Positions 46,005-54,561 of a DNA stretch of 64,000 nt are shown here, in pieces. The stretch lies in assembly GCF_963678635.1 (NCBI RefSeq), contig NW_026970824.1:46001-110000 (forward strand). Reading direction: 5' to 3'. Every line of letters begins with the position of its first letter. Positions within the stretch are counted from its first letter, which is position 1. The translations under genes were made by a program, and so were the position numbers. The notes beneath the pieces are model-generated. The model searched no databases, was not told the origin of the DNA, and was given only the letters and a program-made list of their open reading frames with translations. The stretch comes from Symsagittifera roscoffensis. Its lineage: Eukaryota > Xenacoelomorpha > Acoela > Convolutidae.

Positions 46005-46946
46005 TTAATCAGAACATTTTCCAAGCTCTTTTTCATAAAATTTTCCAAGAATTTCCTCTTTGTCGAGATCTTTGATGATGTATGTTGGCGGCTTTTTTGT
46101 AGAGACTGCCGAAATTTCAAAAATTTCATCTGTAAATTGTGGTTTATATCCTTTTCGGAACGGAATATCATTCTTTGAAATTCTCACTCTGTCTCCAACT
46201 TTGAATATTAGTTTCTTATACCTTGTTAGAGATTTATTGTACAAAACTGAGAGGAAATCAGTATTCTTGACATCTCTAGGTGATTTCCCAATAGATCTAT
46301 TGATGCGACAATTCATTGTAGACACAAATTGCGGCAACTTGTTAATGAATTTTTCACCATGATCTTCTATGTAGCGGTAAATATTGTGTTTTAATGATTG
46401 AATGGCTCTCTCTGCAAATGCAGCTTTTGTTTCACTCATGGTTGAGTAAACTTCAATGCTTTTTTCCTTGCAAAATTTTTTGAAAATTCCTCCATATTCC
46501 GTTCCTTTATCAACCCAAAGCTTTTCAGGAGTGTTTTTTCGAGAAATCATTTTTTTGAAAGCTTAAAAAGTGTCTTTGGCATAATTAGTTTTCATTGTTT
46601 GAACTCTGACAAATCGCGAAAAAACATCAACGGCAACCAATAAATATTTGACTCCCTTGTTTTGACTCGCTAGTTTGTCCATAAATGCCAAATCCATACA
46701 CCAAATTTCATTTATATATTTTGAAAAGGCTTGAAGCCTTCGAAAACGTCTGATTGGGGGACCAAATTTTGTATACGATGTCTTGGTTTGTAAAAACTGT
46801 TCTACTTTCTTTTTTGACAATCCGCTTGCTTTACTCAAGTTTCGCTCAGAACCGTACGCAGCTCTACCCCTAGAATACAATCTGTTCAGACTTACCTTTT
46901 CAGATTTTGAAAGGGATCCAAGTTCCTCTGTTTTTCGCTTTGGCAT
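46005..46946 (-). pseudogene. INT: Polinton (retrovirus-like) DDE integrase, copy 3, one nonsense codon
   Basis: From MPKRKTEELG: an N-terminal helix-turn-helix (LSKASGLSKKKVEQFL, ~37-52), then catalytic Asp85 (WCMDL), Asp146 (LWVDKGTEY) and Glu179 (FAERAIQSLK), then a KVGDRVRIS chromo/SH3-like C-terminus. This is the family of C. elegans F54H12.3 and resembles retroviral integrases; it would insert the element's ends into target DNA. The only break is TAA at codon 128 (46,563-46,565), shared by all copies. I chose the ATG at 46,946 because it overlaps the upstream gene by 47 nt like the other gene pairs. Confidence 0.92.
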
Positions 46947-47310
46947 TCTTGTTGGCAACAAGTTTAGGTGGAATTTGAGTTGCTTCCAAAATGGTAAAGT
47001 AAATATCGGGAAAGTCGGTATTTTTTCGTTTTAGTGCACACACAAAGTCTACAATTGATTCTTTTGTGTCTCGATTATCTAATATGATATTTTTTGACTG
47101 ACTTAGTCTAATTCTAGGAGAGTTCAAAATTAAATCAATAAGGTGCTTATTGTTACTCGTTTTCAATTTTGCATTTACAGCACTGTAAATAGAATCAAAA
47201 ATTTTTGGTACAATCTCCTCTTTTTCTTGCTTTTGTTCCAATTTTGGTTTTTTTGGAAGTGTGCTTTGTGATTGATAAATTGAGTAAGGAATTAGAACAA
47301 ACTGATCCAT
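46900..47310 (-). CDS. Conserved 136-aa Polinton protein, copy 3
   Basis: It begins MDQFVLIPYSIYQSQ, followed by a Lys/Glu-rich low-complexity part (~18-32), then a conserved block with HLIDLILNSPRIRLS, DNRDTKESIVDF and FPDIYFTILEATQIPP, ending WIPFKI. It lies between ATPase and integrase and overlaps the integrase start. Conservation between copies and its place in the core block suggest a standard Polinton gene. I do not know its function. Confidence 0.7.
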   Translation of the reverse strand: MDQFVLIPYSIYQSQSTLPKKPKLEQKQEKEEIVPKIFDSIYSAVNAKLKTSNNKHLIDLILNSPRIRLSQSKNIILDNRDTKESIVDFVCALKRKNTDFPDIYFTILEATQIPPKLVANKNAKAKNRGTWIPFKI

Positions 47311-47393
47311 ACTACGTCAATCGTTTAATGACAAAAGGAGTGATAACAAATGTTAATTGTAAGCCTTTTGGTGAGCTCAAAATAGTTCTCCTT

Positions 47394-48260
47394 TTATGCA
47401 GTGAAGTTCTTCTTCGTGTGAGTTCTGATATTTCCTGTCGATATTTTACTACGTCTACTTTTCGAAGATCCTTTAGCTCGCCTCGTAGTAAGTTTACTAG
47501 ACATTCGCTGAGGAATTGAATGAAACTTTTTGGACAATGGAGGATGAATTGTTTTTGAAGTTTTTGGGAAAATGTTTGGAATATTGGGAGTATAGAGACG
47601 TATTGTATGCTCATCGTCCAAAAACTTAGTTTCTGTTCCTGCTGGTAGATAAAACTTTGATGGAACTGAACCACTGTTTGTGCAATATCTTAGTGAATCA
47701 ACTGTTTTTGTAGTTAAATCAATGAGTAAATGACCATAAGGAGTAGATGTTGCATCTTGATACCACTCTTTCAACTGAGATCCTAGACCTAGTTGTTGAC
47801 TTAATGTATTGATTTGTAAAACATCTCTCGGTGACTTGAAAAAGACTATATGAGTATTTTGTAACTCAACATCTCTTCCCAATTTGCTTTGATGAAACAA
47901 GTTATGCTTAATATATATTGTATTCAGTCCCCTGTGTCTTCCAGCAGTAGCAACTTTTACAAACTGCTTAGAATTTAAAATTTCTTCACAAGAATCATCA
48001 AATATTAACAGGTATTTTGTTCCATTATTGGGAAGGTTTTCAATTAGTTCAAAGTCAACTCCTTGGATAAATTTAAGGTTTTTTCTTTGCATTTGTCCAT
48101 AAAGAGGTTGATAATGTTGATAAAAATAAAAAATTTTGTCAAACTTTGGTTGAAATGTACCAATTTTTAACCACTCAAAAATAAGATGTGATTTTCCAGA
48201 TCCACTCGGTCCAACTAGCGAAATAAAAACTCGTTCTTTGGTAGAAATTATTTTATTCAT
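47394..48260 (-). CDS. ATP: Genome-packaging ATPase (FtsK/HerA, A32-like), copy 3
   Basis: 288 aa from the ATG that overlaps the 87-aa gene's stop (ATGA, 48,257-48,260). The longer frame adds 18 codons that lie inside that gene. The Walker A GPSGSGKS has Lys23, and Walker B is YLLIFDDS with Asp88-Asp89. An ATAGRHRGLNTIYIKHNLF segment resembles the arginine-finger/sensor region of packaging ATPases. The C-terminal ~70 residues are basic. The enzyme would pump element DNA into capsids. This is the only fully intact copy in the window. Confidence 0.9.
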   Translation of the reverse strand: MNKIISTKERVFISLVGPSGSGKSHLIFEWLKIGTFQPKFDKIFYFYQHYQPLYGQMQRKNLKFIQGVDFELIENLPNNGTKYLLIFDDSCEEILNSKQFVKVATAGRHRGLNTIYIKHNLFHQSKLGRDVELQNTHIVFFKSPRDVLQINTLSQQLGLGSQLKEWYQDATSTPYGHLLIDLTTKTVDSLRYCTNSGSVPSKFYLPAGTETKFLDDEHTIRLYTPNIPNIFPKTSKTIHPPLSKKFHSIPQRMSSKLTTRRAKGSSKSRRSKISTGNIRTHTKKNFTA

Positions 48261-48520
48261 AGTTTTGGAGAAGGTAAAATATAACCGACTGTACTTGATA
48301 AAATTGCTACCCAAACAGTTGTTTCTTCACATGTAGTGGATAACATTATTCGAACGATTGCACATGCTAGTATTAAAACTATGACAAAAAATTGGCACAT
48401 AAACACTAAAAGAGATCTATTACACGTATGTCCAAAAAACTTCCAAGATTTTCGTTCATGATTCTCCTCATCAAAAACAAAATTTCCTAAATTTAATTGC
48501 TTGTCACATTCATCACCCAT
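48257..48520 (-). CDS. Small two-TM membrane protein (87 aa), copy 3
   Basis: It has an N-terminal charged segment (CDKQLNLGNFVFDEENHERKS), a hydrophobic helix (LLVFMCQFFVIVLILACAIV), a short Cys loop (STTCEETT), and a second helix (VWVAILSSTVGYIL) ending PSPKL. TTTTTTCATTCCAG just upstream of the ATG resembles a splice acceptor. It is conserved in copies 2 and 4. A virion-membrane or egress role is possible but not shown. Confidence 0.7.
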   Translation of the reverse strand: MGDECDKQLNLGNFVFDEENHERKSWKFFGHTCNRSLLVFMCQFFVIVLILACAIVRIMLSTTCEETTVWVAILSSTVGYILPSPKL

Positions 48521-48599
48521 CTCAACTCTGGAATGAAAAAATTGATAATGACTAACATTTAAATTTCAAAACACGATAATACAAAACTGTTAAGGTAAT

Positions 48600-49070
48600 T
48601 TACAATTTATTAAAAAAACATCGAGTCCATGTTCCGTATGCAAATGCTTTTCTTTCTGCACAGTGAAGAGTATTTGCATGACGAAATGGGTAGTTGCTAC
48701 ACCTCCAATCATATTCTTCATCTTTGAAAATCAAATTCTGAACTTTTGGACATGCGTAGTCATGCAAGTTTGTAACCTTTGTTTCCAAAATTTCTGACAG
48801 AATTTTACATTTTTCATAACCTTTTGCAAAAAACTCCGTTTCTGGAGCTTTTAGTTTTTTCAATATTTTTTGAAGCTCAGTATATTTTTCATGGCCACTG
48901 TTCCAATTGATTCTATGAAGATGCTTCGTACACCAAGCAGACTGAGATGTAGCTTTGAATTTTTTGGGAGGAAGAAAGGAATATCCCACAGTTTGTCCAT
49001 TTTGATAAACTCCTAACTCTTTAACTATTTTGTTTTCAATACACTCAATATCCAAAACAACTAGACTAAT
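48600..49070 (-). CDS. RNase H-fold exonuclease-like protein, copy 3, start codon lost
   Basis: It shares the motif series of copy 1 (LDIEC, FFAKGYEKC, HANTLHCAERKAFAYGTW). ATT replaces ATG at 49,068-49,070. The frame is otherwise intact to its TAA. Loss of the start in copies 2-4 but not 1 marks copy 1 as branching earlier, or as the only one without this change. Confidence 0.55.
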   Translation of the reverse strand: MSLVVLDIECIENKIVKELGVYQNGQTVGYSFLPPKKFKATSQSAWCTKHLHRINWNSGHEKYTELQKILKKLKAPETEFFAKGYEKCKILSEILETKVTNLHDYACPKVQNLIFKDEEYDWRCSNYPFRHANTLHCAERKAFAYGTWTRCFFNKL

Positions 49071-49109
49071 GATGCTTACTGTTTTCGCTGAAAATTTTTG
49101 TTAGAATAA

Positions 49110-49514
49110 CTAACGATCGAACAATGCATATACTGATGAAGCAAAAATTTTAACATATAAACAGAAGATTAATCCAGTCACGTGACCAAGAAAACAAGAA
49201 CTTGGAAATCTAGGTAAAACATAACAATAACCAGGTCCCTTATAAGTAGTAGAATTCACAGATCCAGCTGCATCATGTAAAATTGCATGAAGTCTGAAAA
49301 TTTTTGAGTTTGCAAAAAAGTAATCCATACAAGAATTTCCGTATCCAATTAAATCCCCAAAAGGAAATTTTTGGTCCATTTCTTTCAAATTTATGTTTGG
49401 GTCCAAAACAATACAGGTACAAAGAAAGTAATTTTTTCTTTTTGTATTTGATGAAAAGTCATGCTTTATCATTTCAAAATTTCTGAGAACTTCATTCAAT
49501 TTCTGAACGTTCAT
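49110..49514 (-). CDS. Conserved 134-aa protein, copy 3
   Basis: The frame is complete, with FGDLIGYGNSCMDYFFANSK, LHAILHDAAG and a hydrophobic C-terminus. It overlaps the 142-aa gene by 23 nt. An LHD motif next to a Tyr/Gly-rich loop invites comparison with phospholipase A2, but the calcium loop and cysteine pattern are missing. Confidence 0.65.
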   Translation of the reverse strand: MNVQKLNEVLRNFEMIKHDFSSNTKRKNYFLCTCIVLDPNINLKEMDQKFPFGDLIGYGNSCMDYFFANSKIFRLHAILHDAAGSVNSTTYKGPGYCYVLPRFPSSCFLGHVTGLIFCLYVKIFASSVYALFDR

Positions 49515-49920
49515 TTTCTACAGTGCATTCGTCAATAAAGATACAAGTTTTTTTGAATGTTTCTACATAAGACAAAACTGAGGGGATAAAATCGACCAAA
49601 TTATCATACTCTTTTTTTTCCAACTGAAAATTCTGATTGTTCTTCCAAGTGTTTCCTTTTCTACGATACTCTATAATATCTATTTTTTTAATATCTGAAC
49701 GATAACTTAGAAAAATTTTTCGTCTTCCATTATGCAAAGTCCACTCAAATTGGGAAATTTGTGATTCTGTATCCAAATCTTGCAATTTTGGTGAATTTTG
49801 AGATTCAAAAACTGTTAAGGACAATTTCTGGGACTTTTCTTTTAAGACGATATGAAAAAGTCCCAATTTATTTTGAAGCTTTAAAACAAGATTTCTGGAA
49901 AAAACAATGTTCCAACTCAT
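49492..49920 (-). CDS. 142-aa protein with PC4-like ssDNA-binding pattern, copy 3
   Basis: Residues ~58-120 read as basic strand (NGRRKIFLSYR), strand (KKIDIIEYRRKG), strand (NNQNFQLEKKEYDN) and helix (LVDFIPSVLSYVETF). This resembles PC4/p15 domains, which bind single-stranded DNA as dimers. The C-terminal tail is acidic (DECTVENERSEIE), a common feature of SSBs. Next to PolB-based protein-primed replication an SSB is expected. This is an inference from pattern only; a profile or structure comparison would settle it. Confidence 0.6.
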   Translation of the reverse strand: MSWNIVFSRNLVLKLQNKLGLFHIVLKEKSQKLSLTVFESQNSPKLQDLDTESQISQFEWTLHNGRRKIFLSYRSDIKKIDIIEYRRKGNTWKNNQNFQLEKKEYDNLVDFIPSVLSYVETFKKTCIFIDECTVENERSEIE

Positions 49921-50009
49921 ACTGCTCAGCTCAAAGAAGTTTTAAAAGATGATTCAATAAGATGAATATTTGAATTACATTACTATAATAACATCACTCA
50001 ACAACAAAA

Positions 50010-50654
50010 TTATTGAACATTACAGTTCTTAACAAACATAAAATCTCCCAAGACTTGGGCAAGTTCTTTGAATTCGTTCAAAGTAAAGTTGACATAGGCA
50101 ACTTGCTTCAAGACTTCGCTCTCCTTTGCAGTGAAGAGTCGAATCTGAATGTAGGGTGGCTTGTTCACACTGTACTTCTTGATTGTGACACACACCCTTC
50201 TCTTCTTGTATGTTGCTACGTCATACACCGCATGACAGTTCGCAAGTTTCTGCTCCATGGTTGAGTCTTTGTCAGAATAGGGTTCCAATACAGGAACGAG
50301 TCCAATGTTGTCAGCATCGTGAATAACAGTATTCCGTATTGCTGATATCCTTTCCCCTTCTTTTTCACCAAGATAGACTGGGTTTTTTCGAATTGTCCAG
50401 ATTCATTTTTCTTTAGCAATTGGAAGCAAGGTTCAAAGTAAATTTTTCCGTTGTAGGGTTTTTGGGACCAAGAAAATCTCCCAATCTTTTTTTGGTTCTT
50501 AGCAAATTCAATATAGTTGGGAAGGACATCTTTTCGTGAATACATTTTTGATTTAAGATTCAGAACCAACTGATCAGTAGTAGATATTTCAAAATAATTA
50601 TATTTGTAAATTTATAGAAATTAGGAAATCTAGATGACTCACTGTACAATCCAT
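50010..50654 (-). pseudogene. 191-aa two-exon protein, copy 3, frameshifted
   Basis: Exon 1 (50,643-50,654), GTGAGT donor, 73-bp intron (50,570-50,642) and GATCAG acceptor match copy 4. A small deletion near 50,376-50,384 (AGACTGGG for AGACTTGCTGG) breaks the frame, leaving open N- and C-terminal parts. See copy 4 for the protein. Confidence 0.7.
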
Positions 50655-50784
50655 ATAAGGTATTTTTTACCTTATATGGAATACTGAGTAGGTGATGATC
50701 CAAATATTGACATTGCGTAGGTGATGTAACTACTATATAAGCAATTCAATATAGATAAAAATCATTTTCAACAAGTAATCGGTG
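50643..50784. promoter_or_regulatory. Divergent promoter with a 29-bp palindrome and two CArG boxes
   Basis: CCATATAAGGTA and TACCTTATATGG flank five T (50,651-50,679). Each arm contains a perfect CC(A/T)6GG box, the serum response factor core. Toward the plus-strand gene lie GAGTAGGTGATGATC, TTGCGTAGGTGATGTAAC (50,713-50,730) and TATATAA (50,734-50,740). The minus-strand 191-aa gene starts on the other side. In units 1 and 2 the sequence is broken right after the left half of the palindrome. Confidence 0.65.
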
Positions 50785-51381
50785 ATGGCATCTGCTATGT
50801 GTCAAGCATATCCCACTTTTTATTCGGACTACAATGCAAAATCTCTTTTTCTCTCTGTCTCAGAAAACTTTTATGAAAAATTTATTGTCACCCAAGACTA
50901 CTGTGTATCTAACCATTCATCATTCTGCCCAGTGGAAAATTGCAAATTTCACTTAGTATTAATCGGATCATCACTCGATCAGATTTTGCAAAGATTAGAT
51001 AAATATCATTTCACTTATCAAATTGTTGACTGTATATATACTTTATACAAACACAGATTTTAATTCAATATTATTTCATCAAGAGTTGAAGTTTTCAATC
51101 AATTGAATCGTGCAGTCAAACACAACTTGAAATGTAGAATACCGGAAAAATTACCCAGTGTTGCAAAGAAACGACTGCTGCGAAAAAAATTCAAAAGACA
51201 TTATCTCAGTTCTGCTCAGAAGATTGCGTCCACTCAGACTCTTGGATCAGCTTTTTTGGAAAGGATTCGAAAAGTTCAAAACTCAAAGTATGAGACTGAC
51301 TTGTTGAAAATTGTTGATTGTTTTATTGATGGTTTTGGTACTGTAAATAGTGATCGTATCAATTTTTCTATTAATAATTGA
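50785..51381 (+). pseudogene. Plus-strand ~198-codon gene of unknown function, copy 3, in-frame TAA
   Basis: The ATG follows the TATA box by ~45 nt. The first 92 codons (Cys-rich, MASAMCQAYPTFYSDY) end at TAA 51,061-51,063. The same frame continues for 105 codons with a basic segment (RLLRKKFKRHYLSS) to TGA at 51,379. AATAAA follows at 51,391. The same TAA occurs in copy 4, so it predates the duplication. It is either one gene with a nonsense codon or two cistrons; the missing ATG in the second part favours the first. Confidence 0.6.
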
Positions 51382-51419
51382 ATATTTGTTAATAAAAATC
51401 TTGTCAAAAATGTTTATAT

Positions 51420-52080
51420 TTAAATCAAGAGTTTTTTCGCAAGATGCAAATTTTGGTTTGATTTTTTCAACACGTTTGCAAAAATTTAATTAAACTTTTT
51501 TACAAGATGCAAAAATTGTTTTGATTTTTTCAACAAGTGTGCAAAAATTTTCAACAAAATTTTGTGTTAGATGCAAGCTTTTTCGTGATTTTTTTGAAAA
51601 CAAATGCAAAAATCTAACTTAATTTTTCTTATTCATTTGCAAAAAATTGCAAAAATTTTTTGTAAAAAACTTGTTAAATTAATGCTAAAAATTTTTCATA
51701 ATTGCTGACTTTGAGTACTATTCCCTATCTTAATACATTGTTTTTCCAATATTTTTGATTAATTTACATGCAAAAAAGAAATTTTTTTATGATCAAATTT
51801 AAAACAAAGATACTCATTTTCTTTAATTATTAAATGTGTAAGAAAATCCTCTTTCAGTTTTCTTTAAAATGCGAAAATATTTTATGAAATTTTTCTTAAT
51901 TTGAGAGATTTTCTTTGATTTTTTTAAACAAGTGTGCAAAAAAAATTATGAAAAGTTTTGCATGGTGCAAAAATTAATGTAAAGTTTTTAACATGCTTGC
52001 AAAAATTGGCTTAATTTTTTTACCATCTTTCTAACAAAATTCCATAAAAGTATTAACCAGATGCATAATTAGTTTCATTT
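51420..52080. repeat. ~62-bp degenerate tandem repeat rich in TGCAAAAATT
   Basis: AGATGCAA recurs at about 51,442, 51,504 and 51,566, alternating with TTTTTTCAACA and GTGTGCAAAAATT. More decayed units reach ~52,080. Within it, TATTCCCTATCTTAATACAT (51,719-51,738) is the exact reverse complement of a motif in the left terminal region (20,040-20,059). No gene is seen. Confidence 0.65.
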
Positions 52081-52209
52081 TAAACAAATTTTTACCATTG
52101 AAATTTCTTAATAAACTTTTCTATGATCTCTTTGTTCCTATCTCTTGAAAAAAAATTTACTAGATAGAAAGAAATTAAATTACAAAGCACAAGACAGTAG
52201 CCAATTTGT

Positions 52210-52710
52210 TTACAAATCAATGAGTTGTCGAGCAGCTGAGTTCTCAAAGTTTTGCAAGTTCTCAATGGAGCACAAAGCTGGTCTTGCCTCCATCACTGGT
52301 GGTTGTCTTGGTGATTCGCTGACTGGAGTTCTTGGCTCAGAGAACCCCTCATCCTCTTCGATGGTAATTGGGTTGTCTACAGATCCCTCTTCCCAAGGAA
52401 AGAGGAAATCGTCGAATGGTTGGGATACATATCTAGAGTCAGGAATTTCGGGGTAGTTCATTCCCACATGCTCGGCCACTTCCTCCATCATTTGCATTTC
52501 TCCAAGTTGATTCTCTGTAGGAGGTACTTGCGTTATATGATGATCGTTGAAATCCCTTCGCATCACTTCCACCATTTGCCAGACTTGGATTGGGATGTCA
52601 ATTCGTGCCAGAAAAACTCCACAAACTGTTTCTCGCACTTGGATTTGTACTAAATCAGCCGAAAATTCCACCGAGAACATAAGGTTGTTGTTTTGTACTG
52701 AGAAGATCAT
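52210..52710 (-). CDS. 166-aa protein: PC4-like N-terminus and acidic tail, copy 3
   Basis: It starts at ATG 52,710 (MIFSVQNNNLMFSVEF). Residues ~1-55 show strands FSVQ, LMFSVEFSAD and VQIQVRET, then RIDIPIQVWQMVEVMRRDF, like the strand-turn-helix (W in the helix) of PC4 proteins. Residues ~75-166 are acidic and Pro/Ser-rich (WEEGSVDNPITIEEDEG), with no predicted fold. Transcription runs away from the CCAAT cluster. An ssDNA-binding or transcription role is inferred, not shown. Confidence 0.6.
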   Translation of the reverse strand: MIFSVQNNNLMFSVEFSADLVQIQVRETVCGVFLARIDIPIQVWQMVEVMRRDFNDHHITQVPPTENQLGEMQMMEEVAEHVGMNYPEIPDSRYVSQPFDDFLFPWEEGSVDNPITIEEDEGFSEPRTPVSESPRQPPVMEARPALCSIENLQNFENSAARQLIDL

Positions 52711-52894
52711 TTTGAGCAATAAGATGAATAAGTGATTAAAAACAAGATTTAAAGTTGAGAGGGTAAAATTTGACTGTGGTTAAGTTGAAATTTTTGTATT
52801 TAGAGCTGAGAGAGGAGGTAGTTGACGGTAGTTAAGTTGAAAATAAAATGATTTTTAGTTAAGAGAGAGGGGTACCTTCAACTGGAATGTGTGG

Positions 52895-53080
52895 GTTTAA
52901 CCAATCAGAATGGATTTTCCTTATTTGGATTGTAGTCGTGTCCAATCAGATTTTAGTTTCCTTTTATGGAATTCTTATAGAAAACTCGTGTCCAATTGGA
53001 AACAAAGCTCCATTTTACACATTGTCGTTTCCAATCACAAAAATGTTCATTTTTGTTCAAGTTGTCATATCCAATCAGAG
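52895..53080 (-). promoter_or_regulatory. Array of five CCAAT boxes
   Basis: CCAATCAGA, CCAATCAGA, CCAATTGGA, CCAATCACA and CCAATCAGA begin at 52,901, 52,942, 52,992, 53,031 and 53,071, all in one orientation and spaced 39-50 bp. Such clusters bind NF-Y-type factors. The array lies between the 52-aa gene's stop and the start of the 166-aa gene. Confidence 0.65.
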
Positions 53081-53087
53081 GAACCTT

Positions 53088-53246
53088 TTAAGGATTTAAG
53101 TCTTCCAAATAAGTAAAAATATACACAAAAGCAATCGCAAAAATAAATGACCAAAAGTTGTTTGCTGTAAAAATAAGAAATATTCCCGATATAAGTAACA
53201 AAAGAAGAAAAATTAATAAAAGTAGCATCTTTGCTAGTCTTCTCAT
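53088..53246 (-). CDS. 52-aa two-TM membrane protein, copy 3
   Basis: It begins MRRLAKM, followed by a long hydrophobic helix (LLLLIFLLLLLISGIFLIF) and a second one (FWSFIFAIAFVYIFTYL), ending EDLNP. Its ATG shares one base with the stop of the upstream frame (TGATG, 53,244-53,248), the same compact coupling as other gene pairs. The sequence is unchanged in copy 4. A positive-inside N-terminus suggests an integral membrane microprotein; function unknown. Confidence 0.6.
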   Translation of the reverse strand: MRRLAKMLLLLIFLLLLLISGIFLIFTANNFWSFIFAIAFVYIFTYLEDLNP

Positions 53247-53716
53247 CAAGTTAACTGAATTTTTTGTATGTAATCGATGAGAAATTGCTGATTTTTAAGC
53301 CGATATTCAAGTTCTTTAATTTTGATGTAGATTTGAGATGATAACTCAAAGTTGATGAATTTTTCAGAGCAAATCTCTGGAAAACTGATACCAAACCTGA
53401 TCATGCAAGATTTTACAAACTGCTTAGAATTTAAAATTTCTTCACAAGAATCATCAAATATTAACAGGTATTTTGTTCCATTATTGGGAAGGTTTTCAAT
53501 TAGTTCAAAGTCAACTCCTTGTATAAATTTAAGGTTTTTTCTTTGCATTTGTCCATAAAGAGGTTGATAATGTTGATAAAAATAAAAAATTTTGTCAAAC
53601 TTTGGTTGAAATGCACCAATTTTTAACCACTCAAAAATAAGATGTGATTTTCCAGATCCACTCGGTCCAACTAGCGAAAAAAAAACTCGTTCTTTGGTAG
53701 AAATTATTTTATTCAT
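53246..53716 (-). pseudogene. Chimeric frame: ATPase N-terminus fused to the 195-aa protein's C-terminus
   Basis: The first ~101 codons are ATPase including Walker A and Walker B. At 53,405-53,415 the sequence switches in frame to the last ~55 residues of the 195-aa gene (MIRFGISFPEIC, ELEYRLKNQQFLIDYI). Both parents share a TTTT at the join. This is the junction of the 5,456-bp tandem duplication. The fused frame is open, so a hybrid protein is conceivable, but nothing suggests it is used. Confidence 0.85.
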
Positions 53717-53976
53717 AGTTTTGGAGAAGGTAAAATATAACCGACTGTACTTGATAAAATTGCTACCCAAACAGTTGTTTCTTCACATGTAGTGGATAAC
53801 ATTATTCGAACGATTGCACATGCTAGTATTAAAACTATGACAAAAAATTGGCACATAAACACTAAAAGAGGTCTATTACACGTACGTCCAAAAAACTTCC
53901 AAGATTTTCGTTCATGATTCTCCTCATCAAAAACAAAATTTCCTAAATTTAATTGCTTGTCACATTCATCACCCAT
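53713..53976 (-). CDS. Small two-TM membrane protein (87 aa), copy 4
   Basis: This is an intact duplicate of the copy 3 gene, with two amino-acid changes near the first helix (GRTCNRPLL). Its stop overlaps the ATG of the chimeric frame. Confidence 0.7.
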   Translation of the reverse strand: MGDECDKQLNLGNFVFDEENHERKSWKFFGRTCNRPLLVFMCQFFVIVLILACAIVRIMLSTTCEETTVWVAILSSTVGYILPSPKL

Positions 53977-54056
53977 CTCAACTCTGGAATGGAAAAATTG
54001 ATAATGACTAACATTTAAATTTCAAAAACACGATAATACAAAATTATTAAGGTAAT

Positions 54057-54512
54057 TTACAATTTATTAAAAAAACATCGAGTCCATGTTCTGTATGCAA
54101 ATGCTTTTCTTTCTGCACAGTGAAGAGTATTTGCATGACGAAATGGGTAGTTGCTACACCTCCAATCATATTCTTCATCTTTGAAAATCAAATTCTGAAC
54201 TTTTGGACATGCGTAGTCATGCAAGTTTGTAACCTTTGTTTCCAAAATTTCTGACAGAATTTTACATTTTTCATAACCTTTTGCAAAAAACTCCGTTTCT
54301 GGAGCTTTTAATTTTTTCAATATTTTTTGAAGCTCAGTATATTTTTCATGGCCACTGTTCCAATTGATTCTATGAAGATGCTTCGTACACCAAGCAGACT
54401 GAGATGTAGCTTTGAATTTTTTGGGAGGAAGAAAGGAATATCCCACAGTTTGTCCATTTTGATAAACTCCTAACTCTTTAACTATTTTGTTTTCAATACA
54501 CTCAATATCCAA
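54057..54512 (-). CDS. RNase H-fold exonuclease-like protein, copy 4, start codon lost
   Basis: The frame is open with the same motifs. A six-base loss near 54,515-54,525 (AAAACGACTAATG) removes further upstream codons and no ATG is left. One substitution (AYRTW for AYGTW) falls in the exo III-like region. Confidence 0.5.
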   Translation of the reverse strand: MDIECIENKIVKELGVYQNGQTVGYSFLPPKKFKATSQSAWCTKHLHRINWNSGHEKYTELQKILKKLKAPETEFFAKGYEKCKILSEILETKVTNLHDYACPKVQNLIFKDEEYDWRCSNYPFRHANTLHCAERKAFAYRTWTRCFFNKL

Positions 54513-54561
54513 AACGACTAATGATGCTTACTGTTTTCGCTGAAAATTTTTGTTAGAATAA

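Noticed and set aside
49110-49514. Phospholipase A2 identity for the 134-aa protein
   Set aside because: An LHD motif is present but the calcium-binding glycine loop and the usual HDxxY context are absent.
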